Below are positions 1-9,646 of a stretch of DNA of 47,117 nt, piece after piece. Positions within the stretch are counted from its first letter, which is position 1; every line of letters starts with the position of its first letter. Made by a program: the position numbers and the translations under genes. Below the pieces are notes generated by a model, which was not told where the DNA came from, searched no databases, and was given only the letters and a program-made list of their open reading frames with translations. The stretch comes from Candidatus Rhodoferax mariagerensis (GTDB lineage: Bacteria > Pseudomonadota > Gammaproteobacteria > Burkholderiales > Burkholderiaceae_C). The DNA is taken from the NCBI GenBank assembly GCA_016719055.1, contig JADKAW010000029.1, forward strand, positions 1 through 47,117, read 5' to 3'.

Positions 1-2468
1 AGTTGCTGCCGGCAAGCTGGCCGGTGTGATCGTCAGGGTGGGGGCCGTGACCGACACCAGGGTGGCAATGCTCGGCACGCCATTGCTGATGACCGTCAGG
101 CGGTAGTGGCCGGCGGGCAGCACACCCATCGCCCGCGACGTGTAGGCGGTGGCCGACACGGCGCTGGTCAAGACGGGAATCTGGGCATCGTTGTCGAGTC
201 GGCGCAACTGGATGACCGGTAAATTGGCAGCCGAGTTGTTGTTCGACCCTTCCGAGTCGCCGGTGAGCTTGCTGCCAGTCAGCGACAACACCCCGCCAGA
301 GCCCGCAGTCAGGCCGCCGACCGAACTGACGACCGGACGGCGACTGTCGGACACAGCCTGTCCGGCATCATGCAACTCGGCGCTGGCGAGGGCGCTGCTA
401 TTTGTCCCCCCCGCGAAGAGGACCTTGCCATTGGGCAGGAGCGTGGCACTGTGGTAAACCCTTGCAGCGGCCAGGCTGCCGGCCACCGACATCTGGTCAG
501 TGGCCGGATCAAAGAGCTCGGCGCTGGCGAGGGTGCTGTTGCCATACCCCCCTGCGACCAGAACCTTGCCATTGGGCAGGAGCGTGGCGCGGTGGGAATA
601 CCTTGCGGGGGTCGCGCTGCCGACCGCCGACCAGTTGTTGGTGGCCGGGTTATAGAGCTCGGCTGATGGCGGAGGCTAGTGCTGAGCCCCCCGCAACGAG
701 GAGCTTGCCATTGGGCAGGAGCGTAGCGCTGTGGACATACCTTGCGTTGGCCAGGCTGCCGGCCGCCGACCAACTGTTGGTGGCCGGGTCATAGAGTTCG
801 GCGCTGGCAGAGCGCTGCTGCCGTTGTACCCCCCCGCGACGAGGACCTTGCCATTGGGCAGGAGCGTGGCGCTGTGGGAAACCTTGCCGTGGCCAGGCTA
901 CCGGCGGCCGACCAGGTATTGGTGGCCGGGTCATAGAGCTCGGCGCTGGCCAGAGCGCTGCTGCTGAACCCCCCCGCGACGAGGACCTTGCCATTGGGCA
1001 GGAGCGTGGCGCTGTGGGAATACCTTGCGGTGGCCAGGCTGGCGGCCGCCGACCAGGTAGTGGTGGCCGGGTCATACAGCTCGGCGCTGACCAGAGCGCT
1101 GTTGCTGAACCCCCCCGCGACGAGGACCTTGCCATTGGGCAAGAGCGTGGCGCTGTGGGAATACCTTGCGGTGGCCAGGCTGCCGGTCGCCGACCAGGTG
1201 TTGGTGGCGGGGTCATACTGCTCGGCGCTGACCAGAGCGCTGTTGCTGACCCCCCCGCAGCGAGGACCTTGCCATTGGGCAGGAGCGTGGCGCTGTGGGA
1301 ATACCGCGCTGTGGTCAGACTGCCGGCGGCCGACCAGCTGGGGGTGGCCGGGTCGTAAAGTTCGGCACTGGCCAGAGCGCTGTTGCTGTTGCTTCCCCCA
1401 CGATGAGGACCTGGCCATTGGGCAGGAGCGTGGCGCTGTGGTAAATCCTTGCGGTGGCCAGGCCACCAGGGGCCGACCAGGTCTCGGTGGCCGGGTCATA
1501 GAGCTCGGCGCTGGCAAGGAAGCTGTCGTTGTACCCCCCCGCGACGAGGACCTTGCCATTGGGCAGGAGCGTGGCAGTGTGGAAATTCCTTGCGGTGGCC
1601 AGGCTGCCGGTCGCCGACCAGGTGTTGGTGGCGGGGTCATAGAGCACAGCGCTGACCAGATAGCCGCTGTTGCCAACCCCCCCCGCGATGAGGACCTTGC
1701 CATTGGGCAGAAGCGTAGCGCTGTGCACCTCCCTTATAGTGGACAGGCTAGCGGCGGTCGACCAGCTGTTGGTGGCCGTGTCATAGAGTTCGACGCCGAC
1801 CAGAGCGCCGTTACCGTTGTCCCCCCCCGCGACGAGGACCTTGCCATTGGGCAGAAGCGTGGCGCTGTGTCGATCCCTTGCGGTGGCCAGGTTGCCGGCG
1901 GCCGACCAGGTGTTGGTGGCCGGGTCATAGAGCTCGGCGCTGGCGACGACGCCGCCGCCCTTGGACCCCCCCGCGACGAGGACCTTGCCATTGGGCAGGA
2001 GCGTGGCGCTGTGAAAATACCTTGCAGTGGCCAGGCTGCCGGCTGCCGACCAGGTATTGGTGGCCGGGTCATAGAGCTCGGCGCTGGCCAGGGGTAGGAG
2101 CTGAGGCCATATATCCCCCCCGCGACGAGGAGTTTGCCATTGGGCAGGAGCGTGGCGCTGTGGTGATCCCTTGCGGTGACCAGGTTGCCGGCTGCCGACC
2201 AGGTGTTGGTGGCCGGGTCATAGAGCTCGGCGCTGGCGAGGGTGCCGCCGCTGTTGCCAAACCCCCCCGCGACGAGGACCTTGCCATTGGGCAGAAGCGT
2301 GGCGCTGTGTCGATCCCTTGCGATGTTCAGGCTACTGGCCCCCCTCCAGCCGGCCGCGCTGGCAGGGGAGACCCAGACGAGCTGGAGCAAGAACACGAGG
2401 AACACGCACAGCCTGCGATAGTCTGCGCCAAAGGCTTTATGCGAAGCGACGGAATTTGGCATGCTCAT
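1..2468 (-). pseudogene. Secreted Kelch-repeat protein, frame-broken and cut by the window edge
   Basis: Read on the minus strand from ATG 2468 (good Shine-Dalgarno AAGGGAG just upstream), the protein has a signal peptide ending near PASAAG. It then has about 14 Kelch-type blade repeats, each with the core HSATLLPNGKVLVAGG followed by SAELYDPATNTWS. After the repeats comes a region ending in a beta-rich IPT/TIG-like segment that leaves the window at base 1. Kelch repeats fold into beta-propellers, here probably exported. The reading frame is lost near 2091-2094, 1395-1399, 1250-1256, 879-881, 808 and 661-668; all but the last are repaired by one base in a short run of identical bases. The product is therefore either a pseudogene or an intact gene with sequencing errors; I favour errors. 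Function unknown. Confidence 0.75.
385..2335 (-). repeat. Tandem Kelch-coding repeats, about 14 units of roughly 140 bp
   Basis: The recurring core CTTGCCATTGGGCAG on the plus strand appears about every 135-150 bases (for example near 425, 570, 705, 850, 990, 1130, 1270, 1410, 1555, 1700, 1845, 1990, 2135 and 2285). Each unit also carries a run of five to eight C residues (G in the coding strand) that encodes Gly-Gly of VAGG. Units are 80-95 percent alike by eye, so recent unit duplication or gene conversion is likely. Confidence 0.85.
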
Positions 2469-2871
2469 CTTGTCTCCCTTATCAAGCGAACACGGTGGTT
2501 CGAGTATCTGAAAACCAACCTGTTGCGCTCGCTGAATAGCAATATCTCTGGCGGAGCGCCGGCCTTGAATCTGCCGCGCAACCAAGCATATTGAACATCG
2601 GCGTCAATTAGGCCGGGCGTTTGACTTTGGCAAAGTGAACCAGGCTGCGTAAGGGAACCAACATGCGGCTGTTCAGGCCGTCAGGCAAATACCGTACGCT
2701 ACCGGCATAAGCACCTGGGGAGGAATACATCAAGACGGACATATTGACTTTCCATGCGCATTCAATAACGCAAACAGTCTAACGTCTATTTGATTAGCAC
2801 ACTGCTTTTGACTTTTTTCATCCTTGACCAACAAGCGGATTATTGTTGGACATTCGAGTTAGCGCGCGCAC
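2469..2871. other. Intergenic stretch upstream of the Kelch gene
   Basis: About 400 bases between two minus-strand genes. It must hold the promoter and leader of the Kelch gene. I see an AT-rich part around 2770-2830 but no convincing sigma-70 pair, operator, RNA gene or conserved ORF. Confidence 0.4.
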
Positions 2872-3408
2872 TCACGGTGCCAGCATCTGCTGCTGCACCA
2901 GCAAAGACCGCTGAAAAAACTGGTCGCGATCGATGTCTTGCAGCCTGCGGCGGGCTTGTTTTTTTTCCTCGTCGCTGGCGGCTGACTCCAAAATCTTCTG
3001 CTGGCGATAAGTTTCCTGGGTGTTCTGGCGGATGCGCTCGTTGGTCTGGTACACCGGCAAGCCCGCTTGCAGGTAGCGGGCAAAAGCTTGGTAGCCGGGT
3101 TGGCCGATGCACACCTGGGCTTTGTCAGAATGGCCTTCGACGCCTTCGCGCCAGCCATTGGCCGCCGTGCAAAAGCGCTTGATGCCAACGTCCCAGCCTT
3201 GGCGGTAGGCCTGCGCGTTGGGTACCACACCGATCTTGCCGCAGTCTTCCGTGTAAGCAGCCAAGCGACGTTCGGGCTCGCCCCGGGCGCCGTCATTGAC
3301 GCCAACCCGCCCCCAGTCAGCCACTTTGCATTCAGACTCAGACATTGACTTGCAGCCCGAAAGCGTCAGTAACAGAAGCAAAAAGATTACGGCGACGATT
3401 TTGTGCAT
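2872..3408 (-). CDS. DUF2799 family lipoprotein
   Basis: A 178-residue protein with a lipoprotein signal: a hydrophobic N-terminus followed by the lipobox LSGC at about residues 16-19, so it should be anchored in the outer membrane facing the periplasm. The body has the DUF2799 pattern: an ADWGRVGVNDG segment, then YRQGWDVGIKRFC and a Cys-containing CIGQPGYQ segment. The C-terminal third is charged and Gln-rich, probably helical. DUF2799 proteins have no established function. The gene is single, with the HemG-like gene upstream on the same strand. Confidence 0.7.
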   Translation of the reverse strand: MHKIVAVIFLLLLLTLSGCKSMSESECKVADWGRVGVNDGARGEPERRLAAYTEDCGKIGVVPNAQAYRQGWDVGIKRFCTAANGWREGVEGHSDKAQVCIGQPGYQAFARYLQAGLPVYQTNERIRQNTQETYRQQKILESAASDEEKKQARRRLQDIDRDQFFQRSLLVQQQMLAP

Positions 3409-3462
3409 GTTGGCATCCTTCTGCGGTGGGTCAAGGTGAAGTATTGTGGCCCATTGGATCGC

Positions 3463-4035
3463 TCAGGCGCTTGCTGCACCCGCATCCAAGCCAATGCCTG
3501 GACCAGGCAAAGCACACACCGCATGGGCAAAGGCTTCCACCTGCGTCCAGTCGGTGAACTCCACCACCGCCTTGGGGTCGGTAGGCCCATGGGTGATCAG
3601 CATGATCAGCCGGATCATCTGACGGTCAAACCAGCCGTAAGATGGGTAATTGAGCTTGCCGGCAAAAACCCCCAGCAGTGGTGGTTTCCAGCTGATTTGC
3701 TGCAGGAACTTCTTCAGGTACGGGTTGGTATCAGGCTGGTTTTTGTTGGGTTTGCGCGCCACGATGTTGACGCTGAAAAACGCGCTGGGGCGGCTTTCCA
3801 GAAACGCCTGGTGGGCAGCGATGAACTGCACCACCTGCGGCTGGTGGTGCCCATAACGTATGCTGGCACCTATCACAATGCGTTCAAATTTGTTCAGGTC
3901 AAGCCCCTGGGCCTGCGCCACCGGCACCAGCGTGACACGCTGGCCCAGCGCCGTCATGAAAAACTTCAGTCGCTCGCAAATGTGCAGCGTGTGGCCGTCG
4001 GTGGTGGAGTAAGCCAGCAGGGTGTGATGCGCCAT
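3463..4035 (-). CDS. hemG: HemG-type flavodoxin, putative protoporphyrinogen IX dehydrogenase
   Basis: A 190-residue flavodoxin-fold protein. The FMN phosphate loop is the N-terminal segment LLAYSTTDGHT, and the middle has IVIGASIRYGHHQPQVVQF, typical of HemG. In the known family HemG oxidises protoporphyrinogen IX to protoporphyrin IX, passing electrons to respiratory quinones at the inner membrane face. The long insert after the ARKPNKN motif also fits HemG rather than a plain flavodoxin. I chose ATG 4035 because the flavodoxin strand begins directly after it. The link to haem would suit the cytochrome c genes further on, but the genes are not adjacent. Confidence 0.75.
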   Translation of the reverse strand: MAHHTLLAYSTTDGHTLHICERLKFFMTALGQRVTLVPVAQAQGLDLNKFERIVIGASIRYGHHQPQVVQFIAAHQAFLESRPSAFFSVNIVARKPNKNQPDTNPYLKKFLQQISWKPPLLGVFAGKLNYPSYGWFDRQMIRLIMLITHGPTDPKAVVEFTDWTQVEAFAHAVCALPGPGIGLDAGAASA

Positions 4036-4101
4036 GTTGCAGCCTTGCAGTGAGCGGCCCAAACGCTAGCAAAGCTGCTTGGGCAGTGCTTGAGCGTCAG
4101 G

Positions 4102-6155
4102 TCAGTCGTCCGACAGGTTGTCGGGTTTGAAGGCGGCAGCCAGCTTGGCCTGGGTTTCGGCACTGACTTGCGCATAGTGCGAAAACGTCAGACTGTAGGA
4201 GCCCTGGCCACCAGTGAGTGATTTCAGACGGCTTTGGTAATCACCCAGTTCGGCCAGCGGCATTTGCCCGCTGATGCCGACGGTGCCGGCCGGGCGCGGT
4301 TGCGTGCCGGTAATGTGGCCGCGTTTGCTGGCCAGGTCACCGGTCAGGTCACCAATGGCGGCCTCGGGGGCCACCACCTCAATGTTGACCAGCGGCTCCA
4401 GCACGATGGGGTTGGCTGCCAGCACCGCCTGTAGCGTGGCTTTGCGGCCGGCCGCCACAAAGGCGACTTCCTTGCCATCCACCGCGTGGGTTTTGCCGTC
4501 GTGCACGATCACGCGCAGGTCATGCAGCGGAAAACCGGCCACGGCACCTTCGGCCAGGGCTTGCTGTACGCCTTTTTCAACCGCTGCCATGAACACGCCT
4601 GGGATGGCGCCGCCCTTGACGATGTCCACAAACTCAAAGCCCGCACCACGCGCCAGCGGCTCCACGCGCAGCATCACCTCGCCAAACTGGCCAGCGCCAC
4701 CGCTTTGCTTTTTGTGGCGGCAGTGGCCTTCGGCCTTGCCCAGAATGGTTTCACGATAGGCGATTTGCGGCACGCTGGTGTCGAGCTCCAGCTTGAACTG
4801 CTGCTGCATGCGCAGCATCTTGGAGCGCAGGTGCATGTCGCCCAGGCCACGGATGATGGTTTCGTTGGTGCCGGGGTGGCGCTCCACTGTAAAACAGGGG
4901 TCTTCCATTTCAAGCTTGTGCAAGATCTCAAACAGGCGCTGCTCGTCACCCTTGCGCTTGGTTTGCACCGCCAGCCCTTGCATGGGCTGTGGGAACACCA
5001 GCGGCTTGAGGTGAATGTTGTCCTCATCGTGCGAGTCATGCAGCACACAGTCAAATTCAATCTCATCAACTTTGGCCACCGCACCAATGTCGCCCGGCAC
5101 CAGTGCTGGCACTTCGACATACTCCTTGCCCTGCAAACGGTACAGGTGGGCCACCTTGAACGGTCGCTTGGCCGAGCCGGCAAACAACTGGGCGTCCTTG
5201 CGGATGGTGCCCTGGTGCACCCGAAACACACCCACCTTGCCAATGAATGGGTCGACCACGACCTTGAACACATGCGCCAGCACGTGCAATTCGTCATCGG
5301 GCTGGGCGGCAAAACCTTCAGGCTGTTCACCAGGCTCGCCTTTGTAAAACGGCTGCGGATTGCCCTCAGCCGGATTGGGCGCCAGCTTGGCCAGCGCGTC
5401 CAGCAGTTGCGGCACACCGGCACCAGTTTTGGCTGACACAAACAAAATGGGAATCAGGTGCCCGGCGCGCAGGGCTTTTTCAAACGGCGCGTGTAACTCT
5501 TGCGGTGTGGGGTCGGTGCCGTCTTCAAGGTAGCGGGCCATCAGGTCGTCGTCTTCTTCGACCAGCTGGTCGATCAGGGCGCGGTGCGCAGCCGAGACTG
5601 AGGCAAAGTCGCTTTCACCATCGTCGTGCCCCAGTAACTCGACCACGTCCTGGCCGTGCTGGGTGGGCAAATCGAGCAGCAGGCACTGCTTGCCAAACCG
5701 TTCGCGCACCTGCTCCACCAGAGCGCTCAGGTCAATGTTTTCAGCGTCGATCTTGTTGATGACAATCATGCGGCACAAACCGCGTTCGCCAGCCAGCGCA
5801 AACATGCGTTCGGCGGTCAGCTCAATACCCGTTTGCGCACTGATCACTATCAGGGCGGTATCAACAGCGGCCAGCGCACCAATGGCCTGGCCAGCAAAGT
5901 CGGGGTAACCGGGGGTGTCGATCAGGTGGATGAGGGTGTCGGCGGTGGTCAGGCTGACCAGCGACGACTGCAGCGAAAAACCAAGTTGCTTTTCGATCGG
6001 ATCAAAGTCACACACCGTGTTGCCTTTTCGACGGCACCCCGGCTGGTGATGGCACCAGTGGCGGCCAGCAGGCTTTCAACCAGCGTGGTTTTGCCGACAG
6101 CACCATGCCCGACCAGGGCCACAGCACGGATTTTTTCAGACAGGTTCAGGCTCAT
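4102..6155 (-). pseudogene. EF-G-like translational GTPase, one frameshift near 6025
   Basis: Together the two frames give an EF-G-like protein of about 684 residues. The first part (6155 to about 6025) has the P-loop GHGAVGKTTL. After the break the second part has DTPGYPDF (G3), NKID (G4), and EF-G domains II to V, including GGAGQFGEV and a C-terminal domain with QPRPAGTVGISGQMPLAEL. The GHGAVGKT start and divergent switch I mark the EF-G-like side branch found in many Burkholderiales, not the canonical fusA of the str operon; its exact role is unsettled. The frame is restored by one extra A in the run at 6025-6028 (T on the plus strand), giving EKGNTVCDFDP, so I expect the gene is intact in the cell. 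Confidence 0.75.
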
Positions 6156-6285
6156 AAAGGTCTCTTTTTTTGCGTTGATATGGTTTGAAGTTTACGCCTG
6201 TAGCGCATGGTTTTTTGAGGCTCTTGGAGCGCCGTGCAGGTTTCAAGGCAGGCATCACAAGCCGGTTGATTGTTTCGGGTGGGGC

Positions 6286-7083
6286 CTATTGATCTGGGGT
6301 TTGCCGCAACGGTGCCTGATAGAGCCAGACCGGTCGGCCATCAGCGCCGGTCAGCCGGGCCTGCGCCTGAAACCCGATCGCCTCAAACTCCAGACTGACC
6401 AGCCAGGCGCCGCTTTTAAGCTCAGCACTGGCCTTGGCGGCGGCACGCGGCATGCTTTCAGGGCGCTGAAACACATACACCAGGTCACACGCTGACCAAT
6501 CGGCCTGCCAGATGTCGCCCTGGCGCACCCGCGCCCACGGGCAGCGCAGCGCACACAGTGCGCGCAGCGGCCAGCTCCATTCCAGACCGTGCAACTGGGC
6601 ATTTGGATAAACACTGCGCAGCGCATTCAGGCCATCACCCAAACCACAACCTGCATCCAAAATAATAGCGCCAGGCGCAAGTGGTACAAAGGCTTCAAGG
6701 CCTTTTAGTGCATTTTTGGGGGTCGGAAACAAGGGCGCATCACGCCAGGCGTTCAAGGGGTAAATCAACATGAGTAGCAGCAAGGGCAGTAACCAGGCCC
6801 AGGCTGGCAGGCTGGCCGCCCCCGACACCGCCAACGACAGCGGAAAACCGGCGGCAATCATGACCCTGCGCCACCAACTGTTGCCCAGCAGGCTGGCCAG
6901 TACCGCCAACGCGCAGGCGCTGACCACCGCGATCAGCGGACCCGATCCGTTCTTCAACAACACCACAAACACAGCCCAGGCGCTGGCCCACACCAGCACA
7001 GCGGGCAGCGGCCACGGCAGCCGGTTCAAAGGTGTGTTGTTCACACGGACAGGCTGCCTGGCAAGCGTTGACACAAGTGCCAC
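6286..7083 (-). CDS. Membrane-anchored class I SAM-dependent methyltransferase
   Basis: About 265 residues from a GTG start; the start is uncertain and a later GTG (near 7044) is possible. The N-terminal 110 residues hold three to four hydrophobic segments. The C-terminal half is a Rossmann methyltransferase with motif I ILDAGCGLGDG and an acidic strand LHGLEWSW. The layout of membrane segments plus a soluble methyltransferase domain faces the substrate near the membrane; the substrate cannot be read from the sequence. It sits between the EF-G-like gene and parB on the same strand, with an overhang of under 50 bases to parB, so co-transcription with the par genes is possible. Confidence 0.65.
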   Translation of the reverse strand: MALVSTLARQPVRVNNTPLNRLPWPLPAVLVWASAWAVFVVLLKNGSGPLIAVVSACALAVLASLLGNSWWRRVMIAAGFPLSLAVSGAASLPAWAWLLPLLLLMLIYPLNAWRDAPLFPTPKNALKGLEAFVPLAPGAIILDAGCGLGDGLNALRSVYPNAQLHGLEWSWPLRALCALRCPWARVRQGDIWQADWSACDLVYVFQRPESMPRAAAKASAELKSGAWLVSLEFEAIGFQAQARLTGADGRPVWLYQAPLRQTPDQ

Positions 7084-7130
7084 AGCGGGTGTTTGACAGG
7101 TGCCACCATCATGGCCAGCCAGATATCAAA

Positions 7131-8123
7131 TCAATGGCCAGCCACGCTGCGCAGCCGGTCGATCAGGCCATTGAGCTCATCGAGCGAGCCAAAGCCGATG
7201 CTGATTTCACCCACATCTTCCATACGGCCGGCGCGTTTGACGCGCTTTTTGACACGCACTTCCACGGCTGCTGTCAGCAGGTCTGACAGCTCTTCTTCCA
7301 CCCTTTTGAGATCGCGCGATTTTTCTTTTTTGGGTTTGGTGGCCACCAACGAGAACTCAGCGCCAAGCTTTTTGACCAGGCTTTCGGCCTCGCGCACCGA
7401 CATTTTTTTGGCGGCGATCTGGTTGGCAGCAGTAATTTGTGTGGCCTTGTCCAGCGCCAGCAAGGCGCGGGCGTGGCCCATGTCCACATCACCCGCCATC
7501 AACATGGTTTGCACCGGCTCGGCCAGATTAAGCAGGCGCAGCAGATTGCTGGCGGCACTGCGTGAGCGGCCCACGGCCTGCGCAGCGGTCTCATGGGTCA
7601 GGCCAAAGTCTTTGATGAGACGCTGCAAACCTTGCGCTTCTTCCAGGGGGTTGAGGTCTTCACGCTGGATGTTCTCTATCAACGCCATGGCGGCGGCGGC
7701 CTCGTCGGGCACATCGCGCACCAGCACCGGCACGCTGTCGAGCCCAGCCAGTTTGGCCGCCCGAAAGCGCCGCTCGCCCGCAATGATCTCAAACACCGGG
7801 CGCACCGCACCGCCGTCCATGGCCTGCGGTGACTGCTGGCTGCGCTTGAGCTCGGCGTCTGCATCACTCAGGCGACGTACCAGGATCGGCTGCATGATGC
7901 CTTGCACCTTGATCGATTCGGCCAGCTCATACAGCGCGCCTTCGTCCATTCGGGTGCGCGGCTGGTATTGCCCAGGCACCAGGTCGGTCAGCAGCAAGCT
8001 GGTGGGCTGACCACTGTTGGCCAGATTGACGTCGCCGCCATCAAGCACCAGCGACTCATCGAAGGTTGGCCCCAGCAGCGCTTCAAGCCCGCGCCCCAAC
8101 CCTTTTGGTTTTTTTGTCACCAT
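7131..8123 (-). CDS. parB: Chromosome partitioning protein ParB
   Basis: A 330-residue ParB/Spo0J. The N-terminus KKPKGLGRGLEALLG is the usual ParA-contacting start. Next come the ParB CTPase domain with the arginine patch IAGERRFRAAKLAG, the helix-turn-helix region LTHETAAQAVGRSRSAASN that binds parS, and a C-terminal dimerisation domain. ParB loads at parS as a CTP-dependent clamp and spreads, and ParA moves the complexes apart. Four parS-type sites lie within 2-4 kb, so the target sites are visible in the same window. ParA is upstream on the same strand with one small hydrolase gene between them, an arrangement I know from Comamonadaceae. Confidence 0.95.
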   Translation of the reverse strand: MVTKKPKGLGRGLEALLGPTFDESLVLDGGDVNLANSGQPTSLLLTDLVPGQYQPRTRMDEGALYELAESIKVQGIMQPILVRRLSDADAELKRSQQSPQAMDGGAVRPVFEIIAGERRFRAAKLAGLDSVPVLVRDVPDEAAAAMALIENIQREDLNPLEEAQGLQRLIKDFGLTHETAAQAVGRSRSAASNLLRLLNLAEPVQTMLMAGDVDMGHARALLALDKATQITAANQIAAKKMSVREAESLVKKLGAEFSLVATKPKKEKSRDLKRVEEELSDLLTAAVEVRVKKRVKRAGRMEDVGEISIGFGSLDELNGLIDRLRSVAGH

Positions 8124-8189
8124 GTGTGTCTTTCGTAAAGTATGTGTCGATCAGGCAGCGCATGAAGAATCGCCAGGGTGGTTGTCATG

Positions 8190-8729
8190 TCAGGCATCCA
8201 TCAGTGTCTGAAGCAGGGCCTGCCCCTGCGGCCAGTCACCCAGGCCGGAGTCAGCATTGATGTGGCCCAGTGCACCCACACTGAACAGCTCAGACCCCCA
8301 GCCGCCAGCAAAGCCACTGGCGCGCTCACCACTGCAATAAGGATCGTTGCTGCTGACCACCACCGTGCTTGGAAAAGGCAGGCGCTGCAAGGCCAGCGGC
8401 GACCAGCTCGCCAGTTGCGGGCGCAGCTCTTCACGCTCGGCATCGGCCGGAGCCACCAACAAGGCGGCTTTGACGCGCCCGGTACTGCGCGAGCACGCTG
8501 CCCAGGCCGACACCAGCTGGCAACCCAGGCTGTGCGCCACCAACACGACCGGCGCCCGGGTTTGCAGCAGCACATCTTCCAGGCGTGTTATCCAGTCGCC
8601 ACGCAATGGGCGCATCCAGTCATGCTGCTCAACCCATGCGTAGCCCAACTGCGCCCGCCAAAGGCTTTGCCAGTGCGTTGGCCCCGAGCTTTGCCAGCCC
8701 GGCAGGATGAGAATGCTGTCTGGATTCAT
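8190..8729 (-). CDS. RBBP9/YdeN family alpha/beta hydrolase
   Basis: A 179-residue protein that begins MNPDSILILPGWQSSGPTHW, the typical opening of the small RBBP9/YdeN serine hydrolases. The nucleophile Ser lies in VAHSLGC, the acid is probably Asp in SSNDPYC, and the His is in LGHINADSG. The full triad is present. Substrates of this family are mostly unknown. The gene lies between parA and parB on the same strand and is likely part of that transcript. ATG 8729 is used because homology begins there; upstream codons lie in the interspersed repeat. Confidence 0.8.
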   Translation of the reverse strand: MNPDSILILPGWQSSGPTHWQSLWRAQLGYAWVEQHDWMRPLRGDWITRLEDVLLQTRAPVVLVAHSLGCQLVSAWAACSRSTGRVKAALLVAPADAEREELRPQLASWSPLALQRLPFPSTVVVSSNDPYCSGERASGFAGGWGSELFSVGALGHINADSGLGDWPQGQALLQTLMDA

Positions 8730-8737
8730 CTCTATGT

Positions 8738-8785
8738 TTTTGATAGCTACTTGCGCTTTAAAAATAAGGGCTAGAGGCCAATTTA
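8738..8785 (-). repeat. Interspersed repeat copy 1 (TAGC..GCGCTT..AAGGGCTAGAG family)
   Basis: Core: GATAGCTACTTGCGCTTTAA then AATAAGGGCTAGAGG. The same pattern occurs at six other places in this window (see the other copies). The copy lies between parA and the hydrolase gene. Confidence 0.7.
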
Positions 8786-8787
8786 CC

Positions 8788-9573
8788 TTAAATCTTCTGG
8801 ATGCGCTCAACCATCTCCTGGGCAAACGCCACAAAAGCCTGCGCGCCTTTGGATGTGGGGTCAAACACCACACCAGGCAAACCGTAGCTGGGTGCCTCGG
8901 CCAGGCGCACATTGCGTGGAATCATGGTGTTGAACACCTTGTCGCCAAAACGTGTTTTTAACTGCTCGCTGACCTGTTGCTGCAGGGTGATGCGCGGGTC
9001 AAACATGACGCGCAACAAGCCGATGATGGCCAGGTCTTTGTTGAGGTTGGCATGCACCTGCTTGATGGTGTTGACCAGATCGGCCAAACCCTCCAGCGCA
9101 AAATACTCGCATTGCATCGGCACAATCACGCCGTGCGCGCAGCACAGGCCATTCAGTGTCAGCAGCGAAAGGCTGGGCGGGCAATCGATCAGAATAAAGT
9201 CGTAGTCGTCCGCAACCTCGTTCAAGGCGGTTTTCAGGCGCTTCTCGCGTCGCTCCAAGCTCACCATCTCAACCTCAGCCCCGGCAAGCTCCCGGTTAGC
9301 ACCCAAAATGTCATAACCACAACCGGCGTCCGTCAGCTTGGCGCTCTGAACACACGCCTCACGCAATGAAGACGATTCCAGCAGCACGTCATAAACACTG
9401 AGTTCAAGCTTGCGCTTGTCGATGCCTGAGCCCATGGTGGCGTTGCCCTGCGGGTCCAGGTCAACCATCAGCACCCGCTGGCCGACCTTGGCCAAGCCGG
9501 CAGCCAGATTCACCGTGGTGGTGGTTTTGCCAACACCACCCTTTTGGTTGGCAATGCAGAAAATTTTGGCCAT
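8788..9573 (-). CDS. parA: Chromosome partitioning ATPase ParA
   Basis: A 261-residue deviant Walker ATPase: ANQKGGVGKTTTTVNLAAGL (Walker A with the signature first Lys), DLDPQGNAT (A') and ILIDCPPSL (Walker B). With no N-terminal DNA-binding extension it is the chromosomal (Soj-like) form. ParA-ATP coats the nucleoid and ParB stimulates its hydrolysis, which pulls the origin region. A perfect parS lies 43 bases upstream of the start codon, so ParB binding could also affect parA transcription. Confidence 0.95.
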   Translation of the reverse strand: MAKIFCIANQKGGVGKTTTTVNLAAGLAKVGQRVLMVDLDPQGNATMGSGIDKRKLELSVYDVLLESSSLREACVQSAKLTDAGCGYDILGANRELAGAEVEMVSLERREKRLKTALNEVADDYDFILIDCPPSLSLLTLNGLCCAHGVIVPMQCEYFALEGLADLVNTIKQVHANLNKDLAIIGLLRVMFDPRITLQQQVSEQLKTRFGDKVFNTMIPRNVRLAEAPSYGLPGVVFDPTSKGAQAFVAFAQEMVERIQKI

Positions 9574-9615
9574 AAGGTCTAACTAAAACGAAACGAAGAA
9601 ACGGGCAAAGTGGCT

Positions 9616-9631
9616 TGTTTCACGTGAAACA
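9616..9631. promoter_or_regulatory. parS site, perfect consensus
   Basis: TGTTTCACGTGAAACA, the universal chromosomal parS 16-mer, in the parA-LysE gap; the palindrome extends two bases further on each side. Confidence 0.95.
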
Positions 9632-9646
9632 AGGCATTCAGACAAG

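Noticed and set aside
385..2097. Plus-strand ORFs through the Kelch region
   Set aside because: They are repeats of low-complexity Arg/Pro/Trp-rich antisense frames with no start site or homology.
385..2335. Regular repeats as a CRISPR array
   Set aside because: The period of about 140 bases with no short unique spacers, and clear Kelch blades in translation, show coding repeats.
4486..5436. Long plus-strand ORF opposite the EF-G-like gene
   Set aside because: It is the antisense shadow of a conserved GTPase, with no family features of its own.
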